Source: Eublepharis macularius (Eukaryota > Chordata > Lepidosauria > Squamata > Eublepharidae). Taken from it: a stretch of 64,000 bases of DNA. Position 1 is the first letter of the stretch. Every line of letters begins with the position of its first letter. The notes under the pieces were generated by a model, which was not told where the DNA came from, did no database searches, and worked only from the letters and a program-made list of their open reading frames with translations. The stretch spans positions 17,370,001 through 17,434,000 of the forward strand of contig NC_072805.1 in NCBI RefSeq assembly GCF_028583425.1. The letters are read 5' to 3'. Shown here in pieces: positions 35,236-45,751 of this stretch. The position numbers were made by a program, and so were the translations under genes.

Positions 35236-35720
35236 AGTATGGTGCTTTTTACTTGAATGTGGTCCAGATCTGTTGCAACTTCACCTAAAGGGAGCTTAGA
35301 TACAGAGTTTCAGGGATGCTCAGTAATCTGCCAGTTTGGCTCATGATTTGCTCACCGACCATGATCTGGGAGCCAGGCATTCCTTGAGCTATGCAGATGC
35401 ATCTGGAACAATTCAAATATACCTGTTTGCATGATCACAGACTGCTTTCTCACAATTGCTACCTCACCCGCTATGTCTCTATCACTACACATAGAAGGTG
35501 CATACTTGGAAGAAAAAAATGTTTGAAGTTTTTGATCTGAGCGATACCTTTTAATTATATTATGCAAAGGATGGGGAGAAAATTCTCTTTATCCATTTTC
35601 TCTATTCCATGCATAATTCTCTAAACCTCTGTCAAGCCCACACCACGCTCCACTGTCTTTCATCTAGATTGAAAGTCCCAGACTCTCCAGATTTTCCTTG
35701 TCCCAGGTACTTTTCGCACT
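35236..35720 (+). repeat. Paralogous segment, copy 2 (partner at 25681-26390)
   Basis: Same-strand collinear similarity to 25681-26390. Similarity extends upstream: 35172-35238 matches 24918-24985. Copy 1 was therefore opened by two later insertions. Confidence 0.75.
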
Positions 35721-36419
35721 CGGGTTTTAAAACATGTCTGTACCTGTTCTGCATCCCATGTTTTCAGAGGTTTCACATTTGCAAGCCAGTCATACGACGC
35801 AGTGCCGCTCTTTCTCCCCATTACCCTGATTTTTCTCCCTGCTAATATAGCCCGATGTTAATTTTTAATCAGCTGCCCAGTCGGGGCAGACGCGATTAAT
35901 GCCAATGTGAATGTTTTACAGTGTTCCTCCCCCTCTTCTTTTCCCTAGTTGCTGATTGGATTGTGTAAAATTAACCACACCCACATAACTCTGCTCTCTG
36001 AACTCCTCTTTTCCGCCATCTTTTTGGCTGCACATACAGTCTCTCTTACTTTATGACTCAACATATACTTTTCCTTTGGGTGGGACCTGCAAGAGAGGGG
36101 GGGTTGTTTTATCTTCATTCCCTCCTCCGCTTTATGTGCTATCCCTGCACCCCGGCGCGTTTTCATGCGAGCGCTGCCTGTTTAGGTTGGGTTGTTTCCC
36201 TCCCCTTCTCCTCAGCCTGGATCCATTTCCTTTTCTCTCCCTCCCTCAAGACCATCTCTCAAAACACTGTCAGTCAGAGTGGCAGGGGCTTCTCTTTCAT
36301 CTCCCCCTTCCATCCTTTCAAGCCAGCGAGCGCGAGCGCGAGGTGGAGGCGGAGGAGTGGGTGGCGGGGATGTTAAAGTCACATTACTGGTGTGAGGGAA
36401 AGGGAAAGAGAGAGAGGCG

Positions 36420-36445
36420 TACACACACACACACACACACACACA
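36420..36445. repeat. (CA)n microsatellite
   Basis: About 13 CA units. Confidence 0.95.
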
Positions 36446-36653
36446 GAAGCTCTCCATTGGCTCTCCATGCAGCCAACTTGCTAAGCTCAGCCAAATTGTG
36501 CCGGGTTCAAGAGCTGCTGCAGCCTCTCCTCTCTGGAGTATGTGCGTGCAATCCCCACACAAGAGAGTATTTCCACACAAGAGAGAATTTCGCAGCCCCT
36601 CAGAAAGCACACCAAGCCCCGGCTCGGCGCGTCTCAGCAGAGCCAGAGGCGGG

Positions 36654-36776
36654 TATGAGTCTGCTCCCCCCCACACCATGCCCAACCCCTGGGGAGGCAA
36701 GTCCTGCCTTACCCCGGGAAGAGGGAGGTGGGAGTGGGTGGTTGAAGGGGCGGCATGGGGGGAGCAGACTCATACT
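36654..36776. repeat. Short inverted repeat in a GC-rich block
   Basis: ATGAGTCTGCTCCCCCC at the left pairs with GGGGGGAGCAGACTCAT at the right. It lies in a GC-rich stretch (36040-36800). I see no gene here. Confidence 0.6.
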
Positions 36777-36945
36777 TTACACTCTCCTCTTCAACTCACT
36801 AACCAGACTGCCAGAAAAGCCCTACTCAAATCACTGAGTAAGCAATGATTGGGAGAAACACTATGGAAGGAAGAACTCTCTGCACAATTGTTTACAGTGG
36901 CAAAATCTTTAATGCTGATGCTCCAGTGGAATCTTAAACTTCAAG

Positions 36946-37130
36946 AGGAGTTAGCCGTGTTAGTCTGTAGTAGCAAAATAGTAGAGTCCAGTAGCACCTT
37001 TAAAACTAACAAACTTTATTGTAGCATAAGCTTTCGAGAACTACAGCTCTCTTCGTCAGATGCATGTTCTCGAAAGCTTCTGCTACAATAAAGTTTGTTA
37101 GTCTTAAAGGTGCTACTGGACTCTTTACTG
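36946..37130. mobile_element. Hairpin retroposon-like element in the CYP2 3' flank
   Basis: Head GAGGAGTTAGCCGTGTTAGT, then the AGTCCAGTAGCACC hairpin. The 12-bp direct repeat TTAAACTTCAAG is at 36934-36945 and 37131-37142. It starts about 60 bp beyond the CYP2 stop codon. It carries a minus-strand AATAAA at 37015-37020, so it may supply the CYP2 poly(A) signal. Confidence 0.8.
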
Positions 37131-37191
37131 TTAAACTTCAAGTATCTCATGCCCAAATATCCATAATTATCTGAATCCCAGTTAGTGCTGT

Positions 37192-37379
37192 TCATAGTTG
37201 CGGACGGCATTTCAGAGCCACCTTAAAGCAGGATGGAGACAGCGTGACTCCAAAGTTGGGGGTGAGGTCTGGCACCTTTGTCTCATCTGGCCACACTACC
37301 TGGAATCTTCTCAGAATGTGGGTAAAGAAGAGGAATAGCTCCATCCGAGCCAAGTTCTCTCCTAAGCAAACCCTTGGAC
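37192..37379 (-). CDS. CYP2 exon 9 (last exon)
   Basis: 188 bases including the stop at 37194-37192. The acceptor TTTTTTCAG abuts a SINE. The exon completes the heme loop (FSA|GPRVCLG; Gly427, Arg429, axial Cys431, Gly433) and continues LARMELFLFF to the C terminus, residues 427-488. The C-terminal length is normal for CYP2. Confidence 0.93.
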
Positions 37380-37392
37380 CTGAAAAAAAAAA

Positions 37393-37607
37393 CTGCACTT
37401 ATATACCACTCTTCTAGACAGATTAGTGCCTCACCCGGAGCGGTAAACAAGTTAGTGTTATCATTATCCCCACAATGCAGCTGGAGAGGAGTGGCTGCTG
37501 AGAGGAGTGGCTTACCCAAGGCCACCTACTGAGCTCGTGGCAGTAGTGGGATTCAAACCAGCAGAGTGCTGATTTGCAGCCCAACTGCTTAACCGCTATG
37601 CTACAGC
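37393..37607 (-). repeat. tRNA-derived SINE next to the exon 9 acceptor
   Basis: On the minus strand it begins TAGCATAGCGGTTAAGCAG and has the B-box GGTTTGAATCC. It ends GTGGTATATAAGTGCAG immediately before the T-rich tract of the exon 9 acceptor. Confidence 0.75.
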
Positions 37608-37719
37608 AAGGAGATTAAAAGGGAAGCCACTAATGGCTAGTTCAGACATTCAGATTTTTCTCTGGTGCTGTGCCAGCTGAACCCATGGACCCTTTCACAA
37701 AGAGAACTTTGTTTCATTT

Positions 37720-37925
37720 ATGCCCCGCCTTTCTGCCCAATGGGGAACCAAAGCGGCTTACATCATTATCTTCTCCATTTTAACTTCACAACAGCCCTGT
37801 ATGTTCAGTTAGGCTGAGAGTGTGTAACTGGCCCAAGGTCACCCAACAAGCATCCATGGCAGAGCAGGGAATCGAACCTGGGTCTTCCAGATCTTAGTCC
37901 AATGCTCTACACCACACTGGAGGTT
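37720..37925 (-). repeat. tRNA-derived SINE
   Basis: The minus strand reads GTGTAGAGCATTGGAC, then CCAGGTTCGATTCCC (B-box), then TTGTTGGGTGACCTTGG. It lies in CYP2 intron 8. Confidence 0.65.
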
Positions 37926-38455
37926 TGGACGGTATCAAAATCTCCACCTCTAGTGTTAAACCTTTCTCTTAGCTGAGAACAGACAGGAGGGGAGGTGAAC
38001 TCAATTACTCTCCAAGCATGTCCTGCCAGATCTTTTGAGATGCTGCTGGCTGGCTAGGCCACCACCAATGAAGTGATCAGCTCAGACCTTCTCCTGAAAG
38101 TTGACTCTTAGAAAATGAAGAGACGCTTAATGCTAGGAAGGATCTTCCTGGGGTCTTCAGGAAAAGCTTCTTTGACCTTCCACACCGGTCTCAGTGGGAG
38201 AGCAAACAGAGACCATCTTATCTGTTGGTACAGAGGGGAAAGTCCCTTTTGGACTGATTCTATCAAGCCAGGAGGATCTCTCACCTGCAGATGGCAGCCA
38301 TTGCCATGTGGAGGGTTGCAGTGTGAACCAGGACTACAAAGTAATGGAAGGTTTATAAAAAGTTGTATCTTTTGTTAAAGAGCCTGTCTTAGGGCACCTA
38401 TAGAGCGAGGGCCAGAGGAATTGTGTGTTACACTTTTCTTTGCGGTGCTTGACAT

Positions 38456-38682
38456 ATGTGTGGTGGTGGAGAGTGCCCTCAAATCAGAGTGGACTTATGG
38501 TGATCCCTGGAGGGGTACTCATGGCAAGAGACTAACAGAGGTGGGTTGCCATTGCCTGTCACTACAACCCTGGTTTTCGCTGGAGGTCTCCCATGCAATT
38601 ACTAACCAAAGCAGACCCTGCTTAGCTTCTGAGATCTGACGAAATCAGGCTCACCTGGGATATCCAGGTCAGGGCACTTGAG
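38456..38682 (-). repeat. 5S-rRNA-derived SINE
   Basis: The minus strand carries AGATCTCAGAAGCTAAGCAG, GGTCTGCTTTGGTTAGTAAT and TGGGAGACC from 5S rRNA. The SINE body GGCAATGGCAACCCACCTCT follows. It is uninterrupted, unlike the copy at 34366. Confidence 0.85.
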
Positions 38683-38860
38683 ATGTGTGTGAACATTTTA
38701 ATAAATGCCTTTTAGCTCCTAAATGTTGGTAGTTCTTCTCTTTACCATGTAGACTTCCACTGCTTGAACATACTCTTTAAAGCAAGAAACAGAGGAAGGA
38801 GGTGGTCTGTTGGCAAATTGCTAATCTCCCAGTGGTGCACAAGTCCAGTAAGCAGTCTAT

Positions 38861-39058
38861 GAGCCAAGCTACAAGTGACGAATGACACTTGCCTGGCAAG
38901 TGAACAGACTCACGTGTATTCCTCCCTGTTCACTGGCCATTCACTTGCGCTCCACTTGATCAAGTGGAGCGCAAGTGAATGGCAAGTGAACAGGGAGGAA
39001 TATGTGTGAGTCTGTTCACTTGCCAGGTAAGTGTAATTTGTCACTTGTAGCTTGGCTC
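38861..39058. mobile_element. Family B palindrome with TAT duplication
   Basis: GAGCCAAGCTACAAGTGACG to CACTTGTAGCTTGGCTC. TAT lies at 38858-38860 and 39059-39061. It is in CYP2 intron 8, centred at CTTGATCAAG. Confidence 0.85.
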
Positions 39059-39521
39059 TATGTGTAGAGTAGATCTTGGGTAGCAGGAGAGTCAAAGATG
39101 AGGCGGGGCCTTCGAGTGACAAGTTGACATAGGGTGCCTTGGTCCTCTCAGTGAGTAATTTCTCTATACATGTCAAGTGGTGGCAGCAGTGTACCAAAAG
39201 GAGGAGAGAAAAGCCTCCCTGAGGATAGGGTCAGCCAGGAGAATGACATGTTGTTGCCAGGTGGAGGATTTTGGCAGCTGCTAATGCAGAGACACCTCGG
39301 AGGGCAAGACAGAACAGTGCTTGCCGGTCCATGGGGCTGCTTTGCCACATCTTGGAATAGCCTCACTGAGTCATGACCACAAACTTCCACACGGACCTTC
39401 AAAGGTATGTCTTAGTGATTCTAGTATTCCCTAAGTGAAATTTGTGATTATAGGGTCACATCTTTGAAGATGCTGCCAATTCAGTGTTGGGACAAACATC
39501 AAACTCAGTCAGAAAATTTAC

Positions 39522-39663
39522 CTGCTGAGAATGCCAGGAAGGCTTCAGGCTTCACAAATTCTCCCTTCTCGTTCAGAAAATTGGAGGGGTTAAATTCACG
39601 TGGGTATTTCCACTGAGACTCATCATAATGGACAGAAATGAGGCTGGTCACAATCATCGTGTC
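39522..39663 (-). CDS. CYP2 exon 8
   Basis: 142 bases, the standard length. The acceptor is TGTTTTGCAG and the donor GTAAAT. Residues 380-426 contain KYPREFNPSNFL (PxxF meander motif) and FVKPEAFLAFSA, where Phe424 opens the heme-binding loop. The 11.1-kb intron 7 before this exon contains the L1, the hairpin element and several DNA elements. Confidence 0.93.
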
Positions 39664-40199
39664 CTGCAAAACAAAACAACCGTGTCACACGGAAAAACCC
39701 AGCAAGTATTTATCTTGACTACTTTTGCTACACTCACTTGACTACAATTCCACAATTAAAAATGTAAAACAATGATTTTAACAACCTGGAATCCCCATTT
39801 TTAATACACACCCATTCTGTTGAGAAGTTCAGGATAGATTTCTTAAGATACACCAAGCTGTACCTGGGTAGAAGAGTATGCAAGCCAACAAGTGCTTATA
39901 AAATGCAAACTGTAGCTTAATGCAGCCTCACTTTTGCCTCGGGGCCATGCAGGGAAAGGAGAGGTTGTTTAACCCTTCAACCTCCACTCGGCTTCACTAT
40001 TAAAACTTGAGCTCCCTACTTTATTAGTAGTATTTTAAAGGAGAATATGTGGCTTTTAAAAACCAGGGGTTGGGCTTGGGGTTGTGGGGGGGGGGGGTGC
40101 CTGTCAGATGCTGGCAGAAGTGGAGAGGTCAAAACAGAATGACCAACAACGCAGAAGGATCACGTTACAATCTCCTGGACTAATTTCAGTTGAGGTGTG

Positions 40200-40333
40200 G
40201 CCCCCTACACTGATGCTTGCTGCCTACCCATCTTGGCTTATTCTGTTTTACCATAGTGGTATGTCTTGTTGGGTCCACAGGGCCATTAATTCTTCAGTGA
40301 GGAAGGGTGTCGTTGCCATTGCCCTGAAAGAGG
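40200..40333 (+). mobile_element. CR1-like LINE remnant, part 1
   Basis: The plus-strand frame reads YPSWLILFYHSGMSCWVHRA and then INSSVRKGVVAIALKE. This resembles the CR1 reverse transcriptase segment PSWLxL...VNxSLxxGxVPxALKE. It continues at 41482 (ALKEALIKTPPKEPD) and, after the L1, at 48450. Confidence 0.6.
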
Positions 40334-41481
40334 ATACAAATAAATGCTACCAAAAATTCACTCTGCAGTCAACTTTATAAATTCAATAAAGTGACGAGGG
40401 GCTCAAGAAATATAATAAAGTGCTCAGTGATAATTTCAATGGACAGTTTCCAATATGTAACAGCTTCTAGCTCTCTCAGCCCCACCCACCTCACAGGGTG
40501 TTTTGTTGTGGGGATAATAATAACGTACTTTGTAAACCGCTCTAAGTGGGTGTTAAGTCATTCTGAAGGGTGGTATATAAATCAAATGTTGTGGTTATTG
40601 TTATTGTTATTATTATTAGCATTTACAACCAAGTAATGCTCAATAAATATCAGTATAATAAATATCACATATGTAAGATCCATACAAAAATATTACATAT
40701 ATAAGATCTATACAAAAATAATACTCTGTTCGTAACAGCCACAGCAATACAAAACATACACTCAGCAAAAAAACCTATATAAGTCCTTATAAATCTATTT
40801 CCAGTAAGCTGACAAAAGAAACTCCAAGGAGATGTTCGAAAATATGGTAAGTAGTATGAACAGTCATGTTGTATTAAACATTTCTCTTTTCTCTTTTTCT
40901 TTCAGGTGGGTGTATGTCTTGTATTGCTGTGGCCGTTACCAACAGAGTATTATTTTTGTATAGATCTTAAATAAGTGATATTTATTATACGGATATTTAT
41001 TGTGTATTACTTGGTTGTAAATGCTATTTATTGTTGTGACATATTGGAAACTGTCTATTGAAATTATCACTCAGCACTTTATTGCATTTCTTTCTTTTCT
41101 TTTTTTTAACACACACAGTCCACTAATAAAATTACATTTCATATACATATTACAGTATTATCTGACATCACAAACTCAGCACAGCATGACTGGCAGGCAA
41201 TCTTCTGGCTCCAGGGGGGGAAATGTATAGCGTGGGGCAGATCTGGCAGAGGGAGAGGACAGGGTGATTTTTTCCCAGGTTTAATTTTTAGTTTATTACA
41301 TTTTAATTCTACCGTTCAAAAGAGCTCTCGGTGATCTTGAGCACCTAGTCACTTTATTGAATTTATAAAGTTGACTGCAGAGTGATTTTTTTGGTAGCAC
41401 TTATTTGTATCCTCCTGGCTGTGGCTTAACCACTTTGTCTTTTGTTCTTTGCTTTACCGGGGGTACATCTCTTGCTCTTAC
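40334..41481. mobile_element. 1.15-kb hairpin element with 16-bp direct repeat
   Basis: The left arm 40334-40790 and right arm about 40910-41412 are inverted copies. For example 40356-40395 (CTGCAGTCAACTTTATAAAT) pairs with 41350-41395, and GTGCTCAGTGATAATTTCAA pairs with TTGAAATTATCACTCAGCAC. The left arm carries a SINE at 40485-40620. The right arm carries about 230 bp of extra sequence (41097-41325). Direct repeats ATTGCCCTGAAAGAGG (40318-40333) and ATTGCCCTGAAGGAGG (41482-41497) flank it. Confidence 0.7.
40485..40620 (+). repeat. SINE 3' part inside the hairpin's left arm
   Basis: CACCCACCTCACAGGGTG, GTAAACCGCTCTAAGTGG and CTGAAGGGTGGTATATAAAT followed by TTATTGTTATT match the 3' half of the SINE at 17265-17500. 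Confidence 0.7.
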
Positions 41482-41607
41482 ATTGCCCTGAAGGAGGCTC
41501 TCATTAAGACCCCTCCTAAAGAACCAGACATTGGCCTATTGCAAACTCCTATTTTTGTACAAAGTTCTGAAGGGACTGGAGGTGGCTGTGAAACTTCATG
41601 ACTTCTT
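41482..41607 (+). mobile_element. CR1-like LINE remnant, part 2
   Basis: The frame continues from 40333: IALKEALIKTPPKEPD. It is broken again at 41607 by the L1. Confidence 0.6.
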
Positions 41608-41881
41608 TTTTTTTTTTTTAAGTTTCAAAAAAATTTTATTGAAAGTGTAACAAGTAACAAGATCAACAGTAAATGCGTAGAAAAAAGGTGACATCATACA
41701 TAACAATGTTCAGATACAACAATACATAAACATCAAAACACTAACAGTTGGCAATAATCAAGTGTGCAAATATTATACATAATCAACAGGAGTCTAATAC
41801 AGTGTTAAGCAAGCTAATTACAACAGCGTCGGGGGAATCATGTACAGGCACATCCATTATGTCGCAGAGTAAATCCATAGT

Positions 41882-44800
41882 TCAAATTTCGGGGTTTATA
41901 ATCGCGTAGTGAGGTAGCTTAGAGATCAGCCATTCATTCTGAGATAAAAACTCCAGGAAAGGGTACCATTGTGCGTAAAATTGTGTAGGTTTGGAGGGGT
42001 TATGCAATGCTCGAATTCTGTCTGTTATTTTTTCCATCATAAGGTGGTCCCACACCACTCTATACCATATGTCAAGAATGGGAGGGAATCTCGATTTCCA
42101 CCTGAGTGCAATTGCGGTCTTTGCAGCTGCTAGGAGAGTTCTGACCAATGCCTTCCGCAGATGAGGAATATCTAGATCTCCCCAAAGATCCAAGAAAACA
42201 AGTCCCGGGCTTGGGGGTATCACATAAGTCGTGATACGGGAAATTTCCTGGAGAACCGCCTTCCAGAAGGCAGCAACACTTTTACACTCCCACCAGCAGT
42301 GCAGGAACGTACCCTGCTCCCCGCATTTTTTCCAGCAGAGTGGCGATCTGCTGGGATATATTTTCGCCAGCTTTTGGGGAGTGAGGTACCACCTGTGGAT
42401 AATCTTATAGGTTTGGAGGCGCACATTGATGACAGGGGAGTTAAGCAATGCAGATATCCAAACATGCTCTCTATCTTCTCGTGTGAGTTCTATCCCACAG
42501 TCCTGCTGCCATCTATTGAGTAGCGCTTCAGTGTTTAGTGGTTTGGAATCAAGCAGGACGAGGTATAGTTTTGACAAGAGACCTTTACGGTTAAATGAGT
42601 GGGAGTCCAGAAGTGCTTCAAATTTAGTTGTTGGTGTAGTCATTACGCTTTTTATATTCAATTCGTTCAGAAGATATCGCAGTTGCAGGTAGAAAAACCA
42701 GGGGACTTCCCTGCCTAGGTTGTTGTTCAAGTCTACTCTGCTTATAATACCATCCTTGGTGGCTATGTCCAACAACCTCAAGTCCCTCAGGTCATCCCAG
42801 GAGCGCAGTGCGGTTATATTATGCTGGCGAGGCATGCCCTTATGTGATGTGAGCACTGAAAAGCGGGATATGGCCGGAAGAAGGGATCGCTTATGTCTGT
42901 CCCAAAGCTTTAGCAGTGCAGCAAGGAACATATTTTGATATATGGAGGAAGGACGCAAACTTGGGGTAGACCAGAAAGTTTCTCGCAACGTTTTTGGCTG
43001 GGAAAAGGTGCCCACTATGTTTATCCAATCAGAGTGTCCAGAGGGGAGTAATATCTGGAGGATGTCTGACAATCTGGCTGCATCAGAATAGAGCCCTATG
43101 TTTGGGTAGTTAAAGCCCCCTGCTGTTTTAGGGGCGCACAAAACTTTGAAGGCAATCCTAGGGCGCTTATTCTGCCACAAGAATCGGTTTAATGCCGCCT
43201 GCCATTGGCTCAGAATTTTGCTAGGGATTTCAATCGGAATTGTTCTATACAAAAATGTCAATTTTGGGAGGACGAAGGATTTTATCAAATGGTATCTTTC
43301 ATACCATGCCAGGTTTTGCTTGTTCCATTTGAGCAGGAGGTGTTTAATTTCTTTCATCTTTTGGACGTGGTTTACCTGGAGTAGCTGGGCTGGGTTGGGA
43401 GGGATATTTATGCCCAGATATCGGAGGTGTGATTTGGCCCACTGGTATTCAAATTGCCGTTTTATGTCGCTACACGTCCCCTCTGGGAGATTCACTGATA
43501 GGATGGTGGATTTGGCTTGGTTTATCCTCAACCCCGATATACACCCAAAGTGAGCAAGAACAATTGCCAGAGCCTTTAGGGAAACAAGTGGGCACGTAAG
43601 AAACAGCAAGATGTCATCAGCGAATAAGCATATTTTGTAAGTACGTTTGTCTATTTCAATGCCTCGAATCCTTTCATCGGTTCTTATCTCCTCTGCTAAG
43701 GGCTCTATCGCGAGGGCGAAAAGGATGGGGGAAAGGGGACATCCTTGGCGCGTGCCTCGGTGTAGAGTGAAGGGATCGGACGCTAAGTCATTAAGTTTGA
43801 TTCTTGCCTTGGGGCCTGCGTATATCGCTTTAATTGTTTGTAGGAAGTTGGGGCCGAATTTCATGTGGGAAAGGAGCATCTGCAGGTACGGGGCCTCCAG
43901 GGTGTCGAAAGCTTTTTCGACATCCAAGGAGAGGAATGTGGTTTGTAATTTGTTGTGTCTACTGAATGTCAAAATGTTCAATGCCTTATAAATGTTGTCG
44001 GAGATGTCCCTATTGGGGATAAAGCCAATCTGATCCGTACAAATATAATTTCCAATGAAAGAATTGAAGCGTCGTGCATATAATGAGGTAAAGATTTTAT
44101 AATCGACATTCAGCAAAGAAATCGGTCTATACGAACCGGGGTTAGAGGGGTCTTTGCCTTCCTTGGGGATCATGGTGATGACTGCCTCAGCCCAGGTTCC
44201 AGGTAAGGTCCCCAATTTATGTACCTCATTACAGGCCAATAACAGGGGCGGGGTTAACACCAAAGCAAATTTTTTATAGAATTCGGCCGGATAGCCATCC
44301 GGCCCAGATGCCTTATTGCTCTTTAATTTCTTAATGGATTCCAGCAGTTCTGTAGCGGTGATTGGGGTATCCATTAATCGGCTGTGTTCCTCCGTCAATT
44401 TTTTAATGTTCTTATGGTTTGATAGGTAGCTTCTAATTGACACTTTATCTGGCCTGGATGAAGTATATAAATTTGTGTAAAATTTTGTGAATACATTCAA
44501 TATATCGGGAGATTTAGTGAGCGTTTGTCCCTTGTCGTTTTTTATGAGTCTGACGTGCCTATTTATTCTCTTCTCCTTGACCTTCCAGGACAGATAACGT
44601 AGGGTCCTAGGAGAGTGGTTCCAATACTTTTGTTTTAAATATAAGATGTTCCTTTGAATTTGGGACGTTTCAAGTGACTCCAGAGCTTTGCGCTCATGGA
44701 GCAGCTGTTTATAGGTTTTTTTGCTGCCTCTATCCTTGTGTAAGCGTTCCAATTGGTGGATTTTATCCATTATGAGTTGCTTTTGGAGTTTTTTCTTCTT

Positions 44801-45751
44801 ATTTAGCGAGGCAGAGAGAGCGATCAGTTGTCCCCTTAGTACCGCCTTAAGAGCGTCCCACACCGTTTGGGAAGATGTCGTGCCCGTTTGGTTATCTTTG
44901 AGATATTGGGCGATATCTCGTTCAATTTGTAGGACATTGTTCTCATTAAGTATGAGGTTTTTCTGAAACGTCCAATGCCTCTCCCTTTCGTAGGGCCTAT
45001 CTAGGGACAATTTGCACGTTACCCAAGCATGATCCGAATAGCTTATGTCTCCTATGCTGGAGAGTAACACTCTGTCTCTCAGATCTGGGGACACCAGGAT
45101 ATAGTCGATCCTGGTGTATACGTCGTGGCGTGGGGAGTAGTATGTGTAATCTTTGGCCAGTTTGTTCATCTCCCTCCATATGTCCAATAAGTGGAACCGA
45201 GTAAATAGCGTGAGCATCTGTGTGTCACGATTAGGGTTCTTAGGTCTTCTTGGCGCCCGAGGTGCATTGTTGAGGGGAAATGAGGATTTATCTAGGTCAT
45301 GGTGTGCTACATAATTGAAGTCCCCTCCCACAATTACTGATCCCTCCTGGAATGCTTCCAATTTTCGGAGAATTTCTTCCGTGAACTCCAGTTGCTGCGT
45401 GTTGGGCGCATAGACAGATGCCAGTGTAAGCAACTGTCCATTGAAGTGCCCCTTTATAAATAAGAACCTGCCTCTAGGGTCCCGTAGGGTGGCTTTGTGT
45501 TCAAATTGGACCCTGTTTGCTAGTAAGATTGCCACCCCGCGGGATTTGGAGGAGCCTTTTGCGTGGAATTGCAATTTTATCCATGGGGCCTTAAGCTCCG
45601 CCTCATAGGATGCATGGAGGTGTGTTTCTTGGATCAGGGCTACATCTACATTCAGTTTCGCCAGGCTGGTCAGAACTCTCCTTCTCTTCACCAGGTTGTT
45701 TAAACCCCTCACATTTTGCGAGACAATATGGACATGTGGTTGTGAGGCCAT
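41882..45751 (-). CDS. L1 ORF2 protein (endonuclease and reverse transcriptase)
   Basis: 1289 codons, uninterrupted. Residues 1-250 are an APE-type endonuclease: SQNVRGLN (11-18), Glu42 in IQETH, GGDFN (142-146), RIDYIL (214-219) and SDH (239-241). About 470-760 is the reverse transcriptase: SNKASGPDGYPAEFY (478-492), GSYRPISLLN, QIGFIPNR, RQGCPLSPILFA and the catalytic FADD (710-713). A C-terminal CX3CX7HX4C knuckle uses Cys1139, Cys1143, His1151 and Cys1156. All the catalytic residues I can check are present, so the copy may be retrotransposition-competent. That is an inference. Confidence 0.95.
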   Translation of the reverse strand: MASQPHVHIVSQNVRGLNNLVKRRRVLTSLAKLNVDVALIQETHLHASYEAELKAPWIKLQFHAKGSSKSRGVAILLANRVQFEHKATLRDPRGRFLFIKGHFNGQLLTLASVYAPNTQQLEFTEEILRKLEAFQEGSVIVGGDFNYVAHHDLDKSSFPLNNAPRAPRRPKNPNRDTQMLTLFTRFHLLDIWREMNKLAKDYTYYSPRHDVYTRIDYILVSPDLRDRVLLSSIGDISYSDHAWVTCKLSLDRPYERERHWTFQKNLILNENNVLQIERDIAQYLKDNQTGTTSSQTVWDALKAVLRGQLIALSASLNKKKKLQKQLIMDKIHQLERLHKDRGSKKTYKQLLHERKALESLETSQIQRNILYLKQKYWNHSPRTLRYLSWKVKEKRINRHVRLIKNDKGQTLTKSPDILNVFTKFYTNLYTSSRPDKVSIRSYLSNHKNIKKLTEEHSRLMDTPITATELLESIKKLKSNKASGPDGYPAEFYKKFALVLTPPLLLACNEVHKLGTLPGTWAEAVITMIPKEGKDPSNPGSYRPISLLNVDYKIFTSLYARRFNSFIGNYICTDQIGFIPNRDISDNIYKALNILTFSRHNKLQTTFLSLDVEKAFDTLEAPYLQMLLSHMKFGPNFLQTIKAIYAGPKARIKLNDLASDPFTLHRGTRQGCPLSPILFALAIEPLAEEIRTDERIRGIEIDKRTYKICLFADDILLFLTCPLVSLKALAIVLAHFGCISGLRINQAKSTILSVNLPEGTCSDIKRQFEYQWAKSHLRYLGINIPPNPAQLLQVNHVQKMKEIKHLLLKWNKQNLAWYERYHLIKSFVLPKLTFLYRTIPIEIPSKILSQWQAALNRFLWQNKRPRIAFKVLCAPKTAGGFNYPNIGLYSDAARLSDILQILLPSGHSDWINIVGTFSQPKTLRETFWSTPSLRPSSIYQNMFLAALLKLWDRHKRSLLPAISRFSVLTSHKGMPRQHNITALRSWDDLRDLRLLDIATKDGIISRVDLNNNLGREVPWFFYLQLRYLLNELNIKSVMTTPTTKFEALLDSHSFNRKGLLSKLYLVLLDSKPLNTEALLNRWQQDCGIELTREDREHVWISALLNSPVINVRLQTYKIIHRWYLTPQKLAKIYPSRSPLCWKKCGEQGTFLHCWWECKSVAAFWKAVLQEISRITTYVIPPSPGLVFLDLWGDLDIPHLRKALVRTLLAAAKTAIALRWKSRFPPILDIWYRVVWDHLMMEKITDRIRALHNPSKPTQFYAQWYPFLEFLSQNEWLISKLPHYAIINPEI

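Noticed and set aside
36076-36837. 253-codon frame
   Set aside because: Low-complexity and GC-rich, with a CA microsatellite translated as HTHTHT; no domain and no conserved-looking composition.
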